A stretch of DNA of 64,000 nt, from assembly GCF_036231965.1 (NCBI RefSeq), contig NZ_CP109499.1:7192001-7256000 (forward strand). The letters run 5' to 3'. The translations under genes were made by a program, and so were the position numbers. This document shows, piece by piece, positions 40,484 to 49,143 of this stretch; the stretch's first letter is position 1; the number at the start of each line of letters is the position of its first letter. The notes below the pieces were generated by a model. It was not told the origin of the DNA. It searched no databases and saw only the letters and a program-made list of their open reading frames with translations. This DNA comes from Streptomyces sp. NBC_01428 (GTDB lineage: Bacteria; Actinomycetota; Actinomycetes; Streptomycetales; Streptomycetaceae).

Positions 40484-43400
40484 CTACGAACGCCAGGCCT
40501 CGATCGGGTTGCCCAGCCAGCGGGTGTCGTCGGGAACGGACTCCGCCGCCATCACGAGCGACGCGGGACCCAGGGTCGAGCGGGCCCCGACGGTGCTGCC
40601 GGGCAGGACGATTCCGCCCGGGCCCAGGGTGGCGCCCTCACGGAGGACCACAGTATCCGTCCGCAAGATCCGGTCGTGGAAGAGGTGGGTCTGCAGGACA
40701 CAGCCCCGGTTCACCGTGGTCGCGTCCTCCAGTGTCACCAGGTCCGTCTCGGGAAGCCAGTAGCTCTCCACCCACGTACCCCGCCCGATCCGCGCACCCA
40801 GTCCGCGCAGCCACGCCGTCATCAGCGGGGTGCCCGGAACCGAACCCGCCAGCCACGGCACGGCGACGACCTCCACGAAGGTGTCGGCCAGTTCGTTGCG
40901 CCACACGAAACCGCTCCACAGCGGATGCTCCCCGGCACGGTGCCGGCCCACCAGCAGCCACTTCGCCACCACCGACACCAGGCACCCGAGCACCCCGGCG
41001 GCCAGCAGCACCGCTCCCGGGAACACCCACGCCCAGGGACCCAGCGCACACAGCGCGGCGACCGTCAGGACCGCCAGCGCGGCCGAGCAGAACACCGGCA
41101 CGATCCGGCACGCCTCCACCAGACCGCGCGCCCACAGCAGCCGGGCCGGCGGGTCGTACGTACGGCTCTGGTCGCCGCCCTGCGCCGAGCGCGGCAGCTT
41201 CACCGGCGGCAGACCCAGGTACGAGCTGCCCTTCTTCGCCTTCTTCGGCGTCGCCGACAGCACGCCCACCAGACCCCCGTCCGGCACGCTGCGGCCCGGC
41301 GCCGTCATCCCGGAGTTCCCGAGGAACGCCCGGCGGCCGATCTCGGCCCGCCCGATCCGCATCCAGCCGCCCCCGAGCTCGTACGGCGCGGTCAGCGTGT
41401 CGTCGGCGAGGAAGGCACCCTCGCCGACCGTCGTCAGACTCGGCAGCGCGAGGACCGTCGAGATCTCGGCGCCCCGCCCGATCCTCATCCCGAGCAGCCG
41501 CAGCCACACCGGCGTGATCAGCCCCGCGTACAGCGGGAACAGCGTCTCCCGCGAGCGGTCCATCAGCTGCGTGACCGTCCACGCCTGCCAGCCGATCCGG
41601 CTGTGCGTGGGATGCGTGCCCTCCCGCAGCCCGAGACTCAGCAGCCGCACGAGGACCAGCAGCAGCACCGCGTACGCCAGACCGAAGGCGAGCGTCGCCG
41701 GCACCAGCGCGGTCGCCGCACCGCGCAGCGCCGCACCGAACCCGGCGTCCGCGCTCACGAAGCCCCGCGCCACGAGCAGCGCCGCGACGGCGGCCAGCAC
41801 CGGAAGCGCCGTGAGCGCGAAGCCGGTCAGGCCGTACATCACCCGCCAGTACGTGCCGCGCCGCGGCCGGTCCTTCGGCCACGCCCGCTTCGCCTTGCCC
41901 AGCTTGCCCGCCGGGGCGCCAGCCCAGCGCTGCCCGGTCGGGATCTGCCCGACGACCGCCGAGCCGGGCGCCACCTCGGCACGCTTGCCGACCCGGGCCC
42001 CCGGGAACAGGATGCTGCGCGTCCCGACGACGGCACCGGCGCCCACCTTCACCGCGCCGATCTCCAGCCGGTCACCGTCCAGCCAGTACCCCGACAGGTC
42101 CACCTCGGACTCCACGGCGGCACCCCGGCCCAGCTTGAGCATGCCGGTCACCGGCGGCAGCGAGTGCAGGTCCACGTCCGGGCCCACCCGGGCGCCCAGC
42201 GCGCGGGCGTACCGGTCCAGCCAGGAACCCGTCAGCGAGGTCGCGCCACTGAACTCGGCGAGCCGCTCCGCCGTCCACAGCCGCAGATGGACCGAGCCAC
42301 CGCGCGGGTACCGGCCGGCCTTCAGCCCGCGCAGCAGCAGCCGCGCCCCGCCCGCCGCGATCGCGAGCCGTCCCGGCGGGCTGAACAGCACCAGAGCACC
42401 GGCGCCCACCAGCCACCACGACGTGCTCGGCGCCCACGGATACGGGCCGAACCAGTGCAGGACGTTCCCGAGCGCGGCGAGCGCCACGGTCCAGCGCAGG
42501 CCGAGCAGCGTGAACAACGGCATCAGCACGAGGAGCTGGATCACCTTGGCGCGCATCGGCACCGGCGCGACCGTACGGCCGGCGCCGTCGTCCTGGACGG
42601 ACTTCTCCAGGCGCCGGGCCAGCTTGCGCAGAACGGGCTGCTGGTAGATGTCGAGCACCGCGGCGCTCGGGTAGCGGGTCCGCAGCCGGGTGGTGAGCTG
42701 GGCGGCGGCGAGACTGTTGCCGCCGATCGAGAAGAAGTCGTCGGCCGAACCGCCGACGGGGATGCCGAGCACCTCGCTCCACTGCTCGGCCAGCCATGCC
42801 TCGGTGCCGTAGAGCTGCTCCTTCGCGCCGCCGGACTCCAGACCCTCCAGCGGCCAGGGCAGCGCGTTCCGGTCGACCTTGCCGGACGTCCGGGTGGGCA
42901 GGTCCTCGACCGGCGCGAGCAGCGGCACCAGCGCGGCGGGCAGTTCGGCCCGCAGCTTCTCGACCGCGGCCGCGTGGTCCCAGCCGTCCTGCGTCACGAC
43001 ATAGCCCACCAGGAGCTGATTGCCGCCGCGCGCGGTCCGTACGGCCGCCGCGGCGCCGGCGACACCGGGCAGCGCCTGTAGCGCCGCGTCGACCTCGCCG
43101 AGTTCGATCCGGCGCCCGCCGAGCTTGATCTGCTCGTCCGCCCGCCCGAGGAAGACCAGCCCCTCCGGTTCGGCCCGGACCAGGTCACCGCTGCGGTACG
43201 CCCGCTCCCACCCCAGGGAGGCGAGCGGCGCGTACTTCTCCGCGTCCTTCTCGGCGTCGAGGTAGCGGGCGAGCCCCGCCCCGCCGATCACCAGCTGGCC
43301 GCTCGCGCCCATCGGCACCAGCTCGCCGGCCTCGTCGACGACGGCCAGCTCCCAGCCGTTCAGCGGCAGCCCGATCCGGATGGGCTCCTCACCGGTCAGC

Positions 43401-44359
43401 AGCGAGGCACAGGCCACCACGGTCGCCTCGGTCGGCCCGTACGTGTTCCACACCTCGCGGCCCTCGGTCACCAGGCGCTGGGTCAGCTCGGGCGGGCAGG
43501 CCTCACCGCCGAAGATCAGCAGCCGGACCTCGTTGAGGGCCTCCGGCTCCCACAACGCGGCGAGGGTGGGCACGGTGGAGACCACGGTGATCTCCTGCTC
43601 GACCAGCCAGGGCCCGAGATCGGCGCCGCTGCGCACCTGGGAGCGGGGCACCGGCACCAGGCAGGCGCCGTACCGCCAGGCGAGCCACATCTCCTCGCAG
43701 GAGGCGTCGAAGGCGACGGACAGGCCCGCCATGACCCGGTCACCGGGGCCGATCGGCTCCTCGGTCAGGAAGAGGTCCGCCTCGGCGTCCACGAACGCGG
43801 CGGCGCTGCGGTGGCTCACGGCCACGCCCTTGGGCCTGCCGGTGGAGCCGGAGGTGAAGATGATCCACGCGTCGTGCCCGACGCCGGGGCGTGCCGCGGG
43901 CACCTCGGAGCGGCTCCGGGCCGTCAGCTCGTGCCCGGCCCCGACGACCGCGCGCACGCCCGCCTCGCCGAAGACCAGCTCGGCGCGCTCGTCCGGGTCC
44001 TCAGCGTCCACCGGCACGTAGGCGGCACCGGCCGCGAGGACGCCCAGAATCGCGACGTAGAGCTCGTTCGTGCCGGACGGGACCCGTACACCGACCCGGT
44101 CGCCGAGCCCGACCCCCGCCTGCGAAAGCCGCCACCGCGTGGCCTCGACCTCCGCGGCCAGCTCACGGTAGGTGAGCGCGCGCCGCCCGTCGTCCAGAGC
44201 GGGCTCGTCGGGGTACGCCCGGACGGAGGCGTCGAGGATGTCGACGAGGGTGCGCGGCGACGCGGCCGGGGCGGCGGAGAAGCGCGCCCGGTCACCGAAC
44301 TCCGCACGCACCTCGTCGTCGGACAACGCGACCGCGGGGCCTTGCTGGAGGGCTGCCAT
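40484..44359 (-). CDS. Pls/PosA-family NRPS, epsilon-poly-lysine-synthetase-like
   Basis: A 1291-residue membrane NRPS. Residues ~35-500 are an adenylation domain (FTSGSTGRPKGVAVSH, YGPTEATVVA, RSGDLVRAEPEGLVFLGR, TSGKVDRNALP). Residues ~510-585 are a thiolation domain with phosphopantetheine Ser549 (FFSIGGNSLAAAQL). The remainder has six hydrophobic helices and three tandem acetyltransferase-like domains with left-handed-helix repeats. There is no condensation or thioesterase domain, exactly the epsilon-poly-L-lysine synthetase (Pls, ~1319 residues) layout. By eye against GrsA, the substrate-pocket residues read D-A-E-S-I-G-T-V-V, close to the known lysine code. An M1 peptidase gene follows. 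Confidence 0.88.
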   Translation of the reverse strand: MAALQQGPAVALSDDEVRAEFGDRARFSAAPAASPRTLVDILDASVRAYPDEPALDDGRRALTYRELAAEVEATRWRLSQAGVGLGDRVGVRVPSGTNELYVAILGVLAAGAAYVPVDAEDPDERAELVFGEAGVRAVVGAGHELTARSRSEVPAARPGVGHDAWIIFTSGSTGRPKGVAVSHRSAAAFVDAEADLFLTEEPIGPGDRVMAGLSVAFDASCEEMWLAWRYGACLVPVPRSQVRSGADLGPWLVEQEITVVSTVPTLAALWEPEALNEVRLLIFGGEACPPELTQRLVTEGREVWNTYGPTEATVVACASLLTGEEPIRIGLPLNGWELAVVDEAGELVPMGASGQLVIGGAGLARYLDAEKDAEKYAPLASLGWERAYRSGDLVRAEPEGLVFLGRADEQIKLGGRRIELGEVDAALQALPGVAGAAAAVRTARGGNQLLVGYVVTQDGWDHAAAVEKLRAELPAALVPLLAPVEDLPTRTSGKVDRNALPWPLEGLESGGAKEQLYGTEAWLAEQWSEVLGIPVGGSADDFFSIGGNSLAAAQLTTRLRTRYPSAAVLDIYQQPVLRKLARRLEKSVQDDGAGRTVAPVPMRAKVIQLLVLMPLFTLLGLRWTVALAALGNVLHWFGPYPWAPSTSWWLVGAGALVLFSPPGRLAIAAGGARLLLRGLKAGRYPRGGSVHLRLWTAERLAEFSGATSLTGSWLDRYARALGARVGPDVDLHSLPPVTGMLKLGRGAAVESEVDLSGYWLDGDRLEIGAVKVGAGAVVGTRSILFPGARVGKRAEVAPGSAVVGQIPTGQRWAGAPAGKLGKAKRAWPKDRPRRGTYWRVMYGLTGFALTALPVLAAVAALLVARGFVSADAGFGAALRGAATALVPATLAFGLAYAVLLLVLVRLLSLGLREGTHPTHSRIGWQAWTVTQLMDRSRETLFPLYAGLITPVWLRLLGMRIGRGAEISTVLALPSLTTVGEGAFLADDTLTAPYELGGGWMRIGRAEIGRRAFLGNSGMTAPGRSVPDGGLVGVLSATPKKAKKGSSYLGLPPVKLPRSAQGGDQSRTYDPPARLLWARGLVEACRIVPVFCSAALAVLTVAALCALGPWAWVFPGAVLLAAGVLGCLVSVVAKWLLVGRHRAGEHPLWSGFVWRNELADTFVEVVAVPWLAGSVPGTPLMTAWLRGLGARIGRGTWVESYWLPETDLVTLEDATTVNRGCVLQTHLFHDRILRTDTVVLREGATLGPGGIVLPGSTVGARSTLGPASLVMAAESVPDDTRWLGNPIEAWRS

Positions 44360-44641
44360 CGGGTCCTCACGTGTTGTTCCCGGGAGACTCCGGGGCGCTG
44401 GGGGGCCCGCAGGTACGCCTGGGGATATTCCGGTCCAGCTCCGAGCAAGCCTGGAATTTTAGTACGACGCTAGCCCCGGGCCTGGTCATCAGCCATGCGA
44501 GGACCTCTCCCGGGTCAGCGGAACGTCTGATTCCGGTGTCCTGACGTGGAGGTATGTCAGCGTGACGAGATCTGCCCCACATCTGTCCGTGACACGGCGG
44601 ACACACCGAGCGAGGGCTCTCTTCCGGTGGCTCAGCACAAC

Positions 44642-44679
44642 GAGTGAGGGCCCCGACCTGACGGTCGGGGCCCTCACTC
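44642..44679 (-). terminator. Terminator of the tRNA-Leu gene
   Basis: A perfect 17-bp stem (GAGTGAGGGCCCCGACC and its complement) with tetraloop TGAC starts 8 bp past the tRNA 3' end. It is the most obvious rho-independent-type hairpin in the middle of the window. Confidence 0.8.
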
Positions 44680-44686
44680 TTCTGTG

Positions 44687-44771
44687 TGTCCGAGGGGGGA
44701 CTTGAACCCCCACGCCCGTTAAAGGGCACTAGCACCTCAAGCTAGCGCGTCTGCCATTCCGCCACCCGGAC
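44687..44771 (-). tRNA. tRNA-Leu (anticodon GAG)
   Basis: An 85-nt tRNA read on the minus strand. The acceptor stem GTCCGGG pairs with CTCGGAC (one G-T wobble), followed by discriminator A; the CCA end is not encoded. The D arm contains TGGCGGAATGGCAGACGCG, the anticodon arm is CTAGC-TTGAGGT-GCTAG with anticodon GAG, and a long variable arm (GCCC-TTTAAC-GGGC type) marks a class II tRNA-Leu. The T arm is GGGGG-TTCAAGT-CCCCC. It is monocistronic. tRNA-Leu genes can be phage integration sites, but no integrase is nearby. Confidence 0.95.
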
Positions 44772-44958
44772 AAGGTGTCTGTCGCGCGGGGTTTCCCTCG
44801 CGGCGACAGAGAAAACATTACCAGGCTTTCCAGGAGCCCCGATCACCCCCCGTCGCGGCGTGAACGGCGTGTGACGGGCCGGGACCTGCCTTGGGGAGAG
44901 AGGGGTCGGAGAGAGAGGATGAGGGGGACCACCAGCGGCGACAGCGGGAGGAAGCAGC

Positions 44959-46284
44959 GTGAGCGACACCGGCACGACCAGCAGCGTCACGGGCCAGGAC
45001 GAGGTCGTGGACCTCTGCCGCGAGCTGATCCGGATCGACACCAGCAACTACGGAGACCACTCCGGCCCGGGTGAGCGCAAGGCCGCGGAGTACGTCGCCG
45101 AGAAGCTCGCCGAGGTCGGGCTGGAGCCGCAGATCTTCGAGTCCCACCCGGGCCGCGCCTCCACGGTGGTCCGGATCGAGGGCGAGGACCGCTCGCGGCC
45201 CGGACTTCTGATCCACGGCCACACCGACGTCGTCCCCGCCAACGCGGCGGACTGGACCCACGACCCCTTCTCCGGCGAGATCGCCGACGGCATGGTGTGG
45301 GGCCGCGGAGCGGTCGACATGAAGGACATGGACGCGATGACGCTGGCGGTGGTGCGCGAGCGGATGCGCACCGGCCGCAAGCCCCCGCGCGACATCGTCC
45401 TCGCCTTCCTCGCCGACGAGGAGGCGGGCGGCACGTGGGGCGCCCGGCACCTGGTCGACAAGCACCCGGACCTCTTCGAGGGCGTCACGGAGGCGATCGG
45501 CGAGGTCGGCGGCTTCTCCTTCACGGTGAACGAGAAGCTCCGGCTCTACCTGATCGAGACCGCCCAGAAGGGCATGCACTGGATGAAGCTGACCGTGGAC
45601 GGCACCGCCGGCCACGGTTCGATGATCCACAAGGACAACGCGATCACCGAGCTGTCCGAGGCCGTCGGACGGCTCGGCCGGCACAAGTTCCCGGTGCGCG
45701 TCACCAAGACCCTGCGGCACTTCCTCGACGAGCTGGGCGACGCCCTCGGCACCGAGCTCGACCCCGAGAACATGGACGAGACGCTCGCCAAGCTCGGCGG
45801 CATGGCCAAGCTCATCGGCGCCTCCCTGCAGAACACCGCCAACCCGACCCAGCTCGGCGCCGGCTACAAGGTGAACGTGATCCCCGGGCAGGCCACCGCC
45901 CACGTCGACGCCCGCTACCTGCCGGGATACGAGGAGGAGTTCCTCGCCGACCTCGACCGCATCCTCGGCCCGCGCGTGAAGCGCGAGGACGTGCACGCGG
46001 ACAAGGCCCTGGAGACCAGCTTCGACGGCGCCCTCGTCGACGCGATGCAGACCGCTCTCTCCGCCGAGGACCCGATCGCCCGCGCGGTGCCCTACATGCT
46101 CTCGGCCGGCACGGACGCCAAGTCGTTCGACGACCTCGGCATCCGCTGCTTCGGCTTCGCCCCGCTGAAGCTGCCGCCGGAGCTGGACTTCGCCGGCATG
46201 TTCCACGGCGTGGACGAGCGGGTGCCGGTCGACGCGCTGCAGTTCGGCGTGCGCGTGCTGGACCGCTTCATCGACGCGTCGTGA
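44959..46284 (+). CDS. M20/M25/M40-family metallopeptidase
   Basis: A 441-residue dinuclear zinc hydrolase. Metal-binding motifs are LLIHGHTDVVPA (His-x-Asp), WGRGAVDMKDMDA (bridging Asp), the catalytic Glu in AFLADEEAGGTWGA, and a final His in GMFHGVDERVPVD. A bacterial exopeptidase dimerisation domain sits between ~residues 195 and 340 (MKLTVDGTAGHGSM). The family includes ArgE/DapE-like amidohydrolases and dipeptidases; the substrate is not clear. It starts with GTG. The gene lies between tRNA-Leu and the chaplins with no clear functional link. Confidence 0.92.
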   Translation: MSDTGTTSSVTGQDEVVDLCRELIRIDTSNYGDHSGPGERKAAEYVAEKLAEVGLEPQIFESHPGRASTVVRIEGEDRSRPGLLIHGHTDVVPANAADWTHDPFSGEIADGMVWGRGAVDMKDMDAMTLAVVRERMRTGRKPPRDIVLAFLADEEAGGTWGARHLVDKHPDLFEGVTEAIGEVGGFSFTVNEKLRLYLIETAQKGMHWMKLTVDGTAGHGSMIHKDNAITELSEAVGRLGRHKFPVRVTKTLRHFLDELGDALGTELDPENMDETLAKLGGMAKLIGASLQNTANPTQLGAGYKVNVIPGQATAHVDARYLPGYEEEFLADLDRILGPRVKREDVHADKALETSFDGALVDAMQTALSAEDPIARAVPYMLSAGTDAKSFDDLGIRCFGFAPLKLPPELDFAGMFHGVDERVPVDALQFGVRVLDRFIDAS

Positions 46285-46428
46285 CGTTGACGCCGACATT
46301 CGCCCGCCCGTACGAAGATCGCCCGGCACGGGTGAATGTGCTCATCAGCTCGTAGCTCTACTACTCCTTCCTCGTTACAGGTGTTGCGATCAGCTACTTG
46401 GGATCGCATTTGCCTACAAGGAGGAATA

Positions 46429-46662
46429 ATGATCAAGAAGGTCGTCGCCGCTGCGGCTGCCACTGGTGGTCTGGTTCTCGCGGGTGCGGGCCTGGCTGTC
46501 GCCGACTCCGGTGCTCAGGGTGCCGCCGTGCACTCCCCGGGCGTCGTCTCCGGCAACGTCATCCAGGTGCCCGTTCACATCCCCGTGAACGTCTGCGGCA
46601 ACACGGTCTCCGTGATCGGGCTGCTGAACCCCGCCTTCGGCAACACCTGCTTCAACAAGTGA
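46429..46662 (+). CDS. chpH: Short chaplin ChpH
   Basis: A 77-residue secreted amyloid-forming surface protein. A 26-residue signal peptide (MIKKVVAAAAATGGLVLAGAGLAVA) precedes a single chaplin domain: SPGVVSGNVIQVPVHIPVNVCGNTVSVIGLLNPAFGNTC, with the two conserved cysteines that form the intramolecular disulfide. Length, arrangement and the adjacent ChpC-type gene match S. coelicolor ChpH (SCO1675). It is needed for aerial hyphae formation by lowering surface tension. A strong AAGGAGG lies just before the ATG, consistent with high expression. A hairpin terminator follows. Confidence 0.96.
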   Translation: MIKKVVAAAAATGGLVLAGAGLAVADSGAQGAAVHSPGVVSGNVIQVPVHIPVNVCGNTVSVIGLLNPAFGNTCFNK

Positions 46663-46666
46663 CGTC

Positions 46667-46690
46667 GTGCCCCGTCTCCCGACGGGGCAC
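46667..46690 (+). terminator. Terminator after chpH
   Basis: GTGCCCCGTC pairs with GACGGGGCAC (10 bp) around TCCC, 4 bp past the stop codon. Confidence 0.7.
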
Positions 46691-46739
46691 CCCATGGGGT
46701 CACCTCATGAGGGTCACTTCGTGAAGGTCTGAGCTCGTC

Positions 46740-46772
46740 GGCCCCGGAGTGCGCGCCATGCGCTCCGGGGCC
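46740..46772 (+). terminator. Second hairpin between chpH and chpC
   Basis: GGCCCCGGAG pairs with CTCCGGGGCC (10 bp) with inner GCGC/GCG pairing. It lies 84 bp upstream of the chpC start and may separate the two chaplin transcripts. Confidence 0.55.
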
Positions 46773-46856
46773 GACCTGCTTCCCGCGCACACGTCTCGTG
46801 GGCGTGCGCGTGTTCTGGATGGTCCACGTCCCAAGGACTGAGGCAGGGATACAGCT

Positions 46857-47939
46857 ATGCGACAGGTCACCCGCAAAGGCCTGATGACCGTGGCCGCGGC
46901 GAGTGGTGTGATCGCCGTGACCGGCGTGTCCGCGCACGCCGACACGGGAGCGAACGGCTCGGCGTCGGGCTCGCCCGGCGTGCTCTCGGGCAACACGGTT
47001 CAGGTACCGGTGCACGTACCGGTCAACGTCTGCGGCAACACGGTGAGCGTGGTCGGGGTGCTCAACCCGGCCGTCGGCAACACGTGCGCGAACCAGAGCG
47101 GTCGGGGCGGCTCGTCCGGAGGCTACGGCGGATCCCACTCCGCCGGTGGCTCCCGGGCCGGCGGCCACGCGACCCGCTCACCCGGTGTCGGCTCCGGCAA
47201 CCACGTACAGGTGCCGATCGACGCCCCCGTCAACGTGTGCGGCAACAGTGTCAACGTCATCGGGATCGGCAACGCGACAGCCGCCAACGGCTGCGCGAAC
47301 GACTCGACCGGCGGCCACTCCACCACCCCGCCGGGAGGCGGCCACCCCGGACATCCGGGCACGCCTGGTCACCCCGGCAACCCGGGTACCCCTGGCCACC
47401 CCGGAAATCCGGGTACGCCCGGCCACCCTGGTACGCCCGGTCACCCGGGTCATCCGGGTCAAGGGCATCCCGGTCACGGGGGTCACCCGGGCCACCCCGG
47501 TCACGGGGGTCAGCCCGGACATCCGGGCCATGGAGGTCACCCCGGCCAGCCGGGTCACCCCGGACATCCGGGTACGCCAGGTCACCCCGGACAGCCGGGT
47601 CACCCGGGCCATGGAGGTCACCCGGGTCAGCCCGGGCACGGCCACTCGGGGCACCCCGGTCAGCCGGGCAACCCCGGAACGCCTGGTCAGCCGGGTACTC
47701 CGGGACAGACCGGCGGTACGTCCGGGGCGGGCGGCGGCAAGCACCGGGCCGGCGTCTCGCAGGTGACGCACCTGGGCGCGCGGTCCACGGTCCGGACACC
47801 GCAGGCGGCGCAGAACGGCCCCGCGCAGCTCGCGCACACGGGCAGCGAGCTGCCCATCGGTGCCGTCGTCCCGGCCGGAGCGGCCGCGCTGCTCGCGGGC
47901 GCCGTGCTCTTCCGCCGGGCGCGCTCGGCACGGGTGTGA
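46857..47939 (+). CDS. chpC: Long, sortase-anchored chaplin ChpC-like with collagen-like stalk
   Basis: A 360-residue cell-wall chaplin. After a signal peptide (~1-28) it has two chaplin domains (around residues 38-80 and 102-145), each with VNVCGN and a second Cys. Residues ~160-287 are a Gly-x-y region rich in Gly-His-Pro and Gly-x-Pro triplets (GHPGTPGHPGNPG type). A LAHTG sortase signal near residue 323 is followed by a hydrophobic anchor and basic tail (LLAGAVLFRRARSARV). Long chaplins normally have a Gly/Ser/Ala linker; this collagen-like stalk is unusual. It lies directly downstream of chpH, as in S. coelicolor. Confidence 0.93.
   Translation: MRQVTRKGLMTVAAASGVIAVTGVSAHADTGANGSASGSPGVLSGNTVQVPVHVPVNVCGNTVSVVGVLNPAVGNTCANQSGRGGSSGGYGGSHSAGGSRAGGHATRSPGVGSGNHVQVPIDAPVNVCGNSVNVIGIGNATAANGCANDSTGGHSTTPPGGGHPGHPGTPGHPGNPGTPGHPGNPGTPGHPGTPGHPGHPGQGHPGHGGHPGHPGHGGQPGHPGHGGHPGQPGHPGHPGTPGHPGQPGHPGHGGHPGQPGHGHSGHPGQPGNPGTPGQPGTPGQTGGTSGAGGGKHRAGVSQVTHLGARSTVRTPQAAQNGPAQLAHTGSELPIGAVVPAGAAALLAGAVLFRRARSARV
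47334..47715 (+). repeat. Tandem GC-rich repeats encoding the collagen-like stalk
   Basis: Short 9- to 18-bp units of the types ggtCACCCGGGC, GGACATCCGGGC and GGTACGCCTGGT recur imperfectly through ~380 bp. The repeats stay in frame and are prone to slippage, so copy number may differ between strains. Confidence 0.75.
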
Positions 47940-47963
47940 TCCCTTACGACACAGATGTGATCG

Positions 47964-47991
47964 CGACGCCACGGCTTCCCCGGTGGCGTCG
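47964..47991 (+). terminator. Terminator after chpC
   Basis: CGACGCCAC and GTGGCGTCG form a perfect 9-bp stem around a 10-nt loop, 24 bp past the chpC stop codon. Confidence 0.6.
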
Positions 47992-48002
47992 TGACGGTGT
48001 GG

Positions 48003-48020
48003 GCCCCGCCAAGGCGGGGC
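48003..48020. terminator. Compact hairpin between chpC and the DUF5703 gene
   Basis: GCCCCGCC-AA-GGCGGGGC is a perfect 8-bp stem between convergent genes. Confidence 0.55.
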
Positions 48021-48044
48021 TCCTCCCGTTCCAGCGCCCTTACG

Positions 48045-48233
48045 TCACCACGTCGCCCGCACCTGGCGGATGATCCGCCGGCGCAGCCGCACCCTGCGGC
48101 TGCCGTCGCGGAGCAGACTCAGGCGGTCCAACTCCCAGTGTCCGTACTCGGCATGGTCCGTCAGCAGACGCGTCGTCTCCTTGCGGGAAACCCCGCGAGG
48201 CACGTACACGTCGACAAATTCGTATTCCGGCAT
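48045..48233 (-). CDS. DUF5703-family small conserved protein
   Basis: A 62-residue protein, very conserved in Streptomyces as I remember it: MPEYEFVDVYVPRGVSRKE, then a helix TTRLLTDHAEYGHWE and a basic beta-rich end RVRLRRRIIRQVRATW. The strong positive charge suggests nucleic acid or membrane-surface contact but the function is unknown. No membrane helix. It is divergent from the following acidic protein, only 47 bp apart, so their promoters overlap. Confidence 0.8.
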   Translation of the reverse strand: MPEYEFVDVYVPRGVSRKETTRLLTDHAEYGHWELDRLSLLRDGSRRVRLRRRIIRQVRATW

Positions 48234-48280
48234 CGCATCTATTGTGCGGGCAGAGGCCCGGTACGGATAGCGTCTGCACT

Positions 48281-48973
48281 ATGTCTGATGCTGTGCAGCC
48301 CACCGCTGCCGAGGTACGAGCCGCCGCCGAGGCGGTCAAGACCGCTCTCGACCGTCACCTGGCCGCGGTCGAGCGCAGGACGGGCGACGACGACCCGGCC
48401 GTATACGAAGCGTTCAACGAGCTCGCCGCCGCGGCCGAGGAGTACGACGAGCTCCTCTACGACCGCTACGACGAGGTCACCCCCTTCGAGATCCCCGGCG
48501 GGGACGACACGCTGCCTCCGTACACCGGCCCGGAGGAGCCGAACGCGCTGAGCGTGGTGATCCGCCGCGACTACTCCGTGGTGGAGCCGCAGCGACTGCT
48601 GGCGCAGGCCCAGCGCGTGGAGGCCGTCGAGGAGGACGGTGCCACCGCCACCGAGGGCTTCGACGCGGCGTCCGGCACCCTGCACGGGGCGCTCGGGGTC
48701 CTGTTCGGCGAGTTCGAACCGGACGAGATCGCCTCCCGGCACAAGGAGTTCGGGCTGGAGGAGGGCGACTCCACCCTGTGGGTGACCGCGGCCGACGAGT
48801 CCGCCGAGCCCGGCGAATGGCTGGAGGCCCCCTTCGAGGCGATCGACCCGCAGCGCGTCGTGTGCCGTTTCGACGTCAGCGCGGTGTTCGACGACGAGTC
48901 GGACGACGAGGACCTCGAGGACGACCTCGACGCCGACGCCGAGCTGGTGGACCCGCTGGACGCGGACCGCTGA
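48281..48973 (+). CDS. Conserved acidic streptomycete protein, unknown function
   Basis: A 230-residue soluble protein with a helical N-terminal part (EVRAAAEAVKTALDRHLAAVE, YEAFNELAAAAEEYDELLYDRYDEVTPFEIP), a middle domain SVVIRRDYSVVEPQRLLAQ, and a strongly acidic tail (DDESDDEDLEDDLDADAELVD). ATG at 48281 lies soon after the probable promoter and no good RBS is visible, so it may be translated from a short leader. I do not recognise a function. The two adjacent conserved small genes suggest a housekeeping role. Confidence 0.72.
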   Translation: MSDAVQPTAAEVRAAAEAVKTALDRHLAAVERRTGDDDPAVYEAFNELAAAAEEYDELLYDRYDEVTPFEIPGGDDTLPPYTGPEEPNALSVVIRRDYSVVEPQRLLAQAQRVEAVEEDGATATEGFDAASGTLHGALGVLFGEFEPDEIASRHKEFGLEEGDSTLWVTAADESAEPGEWLEAPFEAIDPQRVVCRFDVSAVFDDESDDEDLEDDLDADAELVDPLDADR

Positions 48974-49017
48974 GGCCTGGTCCGGTACGGATCTGAGGCG
49001 TCATCTCGCCGACAGGT

Positions 49018-49060
49018 ACGGGGGTGGCGGTCACCGGAACACGGTGACCGCCACCCCCGT
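49018..49060. terminator. Strong bidirectional terminator after the acidic-protein gene
   Basis: A perfect 19-bp stem with 5-nt loop GAACA, followed by TTT, lies between convergent genes. Confidence 0.85.
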
Positions 49061-49064
49061 TTCC

Positions 49065-49098
49065 GTCAGCCGGGTCGGGCCGACCCGACCCGGCTGAC
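49065..49098. terminator. Second terminator, facing the RecD2-like gene
   Basis: A perfect 15-bp stem (GTCAGCCGGGTCGGG and complement) closes on CCGA. Together with the hairpin at 49018 it forms a double terminator between convergent genes. Confidence 0.75.
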
Positions 49099-49143
49099 GC
49101 GGTCGCTTGTCGTGCGACGGCCCTTCCGAGCCGGCCGCTCCGG

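Noticed and set aside
44687..44771. tRNA-Leu as a phage or plasmid attachment site
   Set aside because: No integrase and no direct repeat of the tRNA 3' end was seen nearby; flanking genes are normal housekeeping genes.
47334..47715. Possible CRISPR-like or satellite array
   Set aside because: The repeats are short, irregular, in frame and encode Gly-x-y triplets of the chaplin; there is no repeat-spacer structure and no cas gene.
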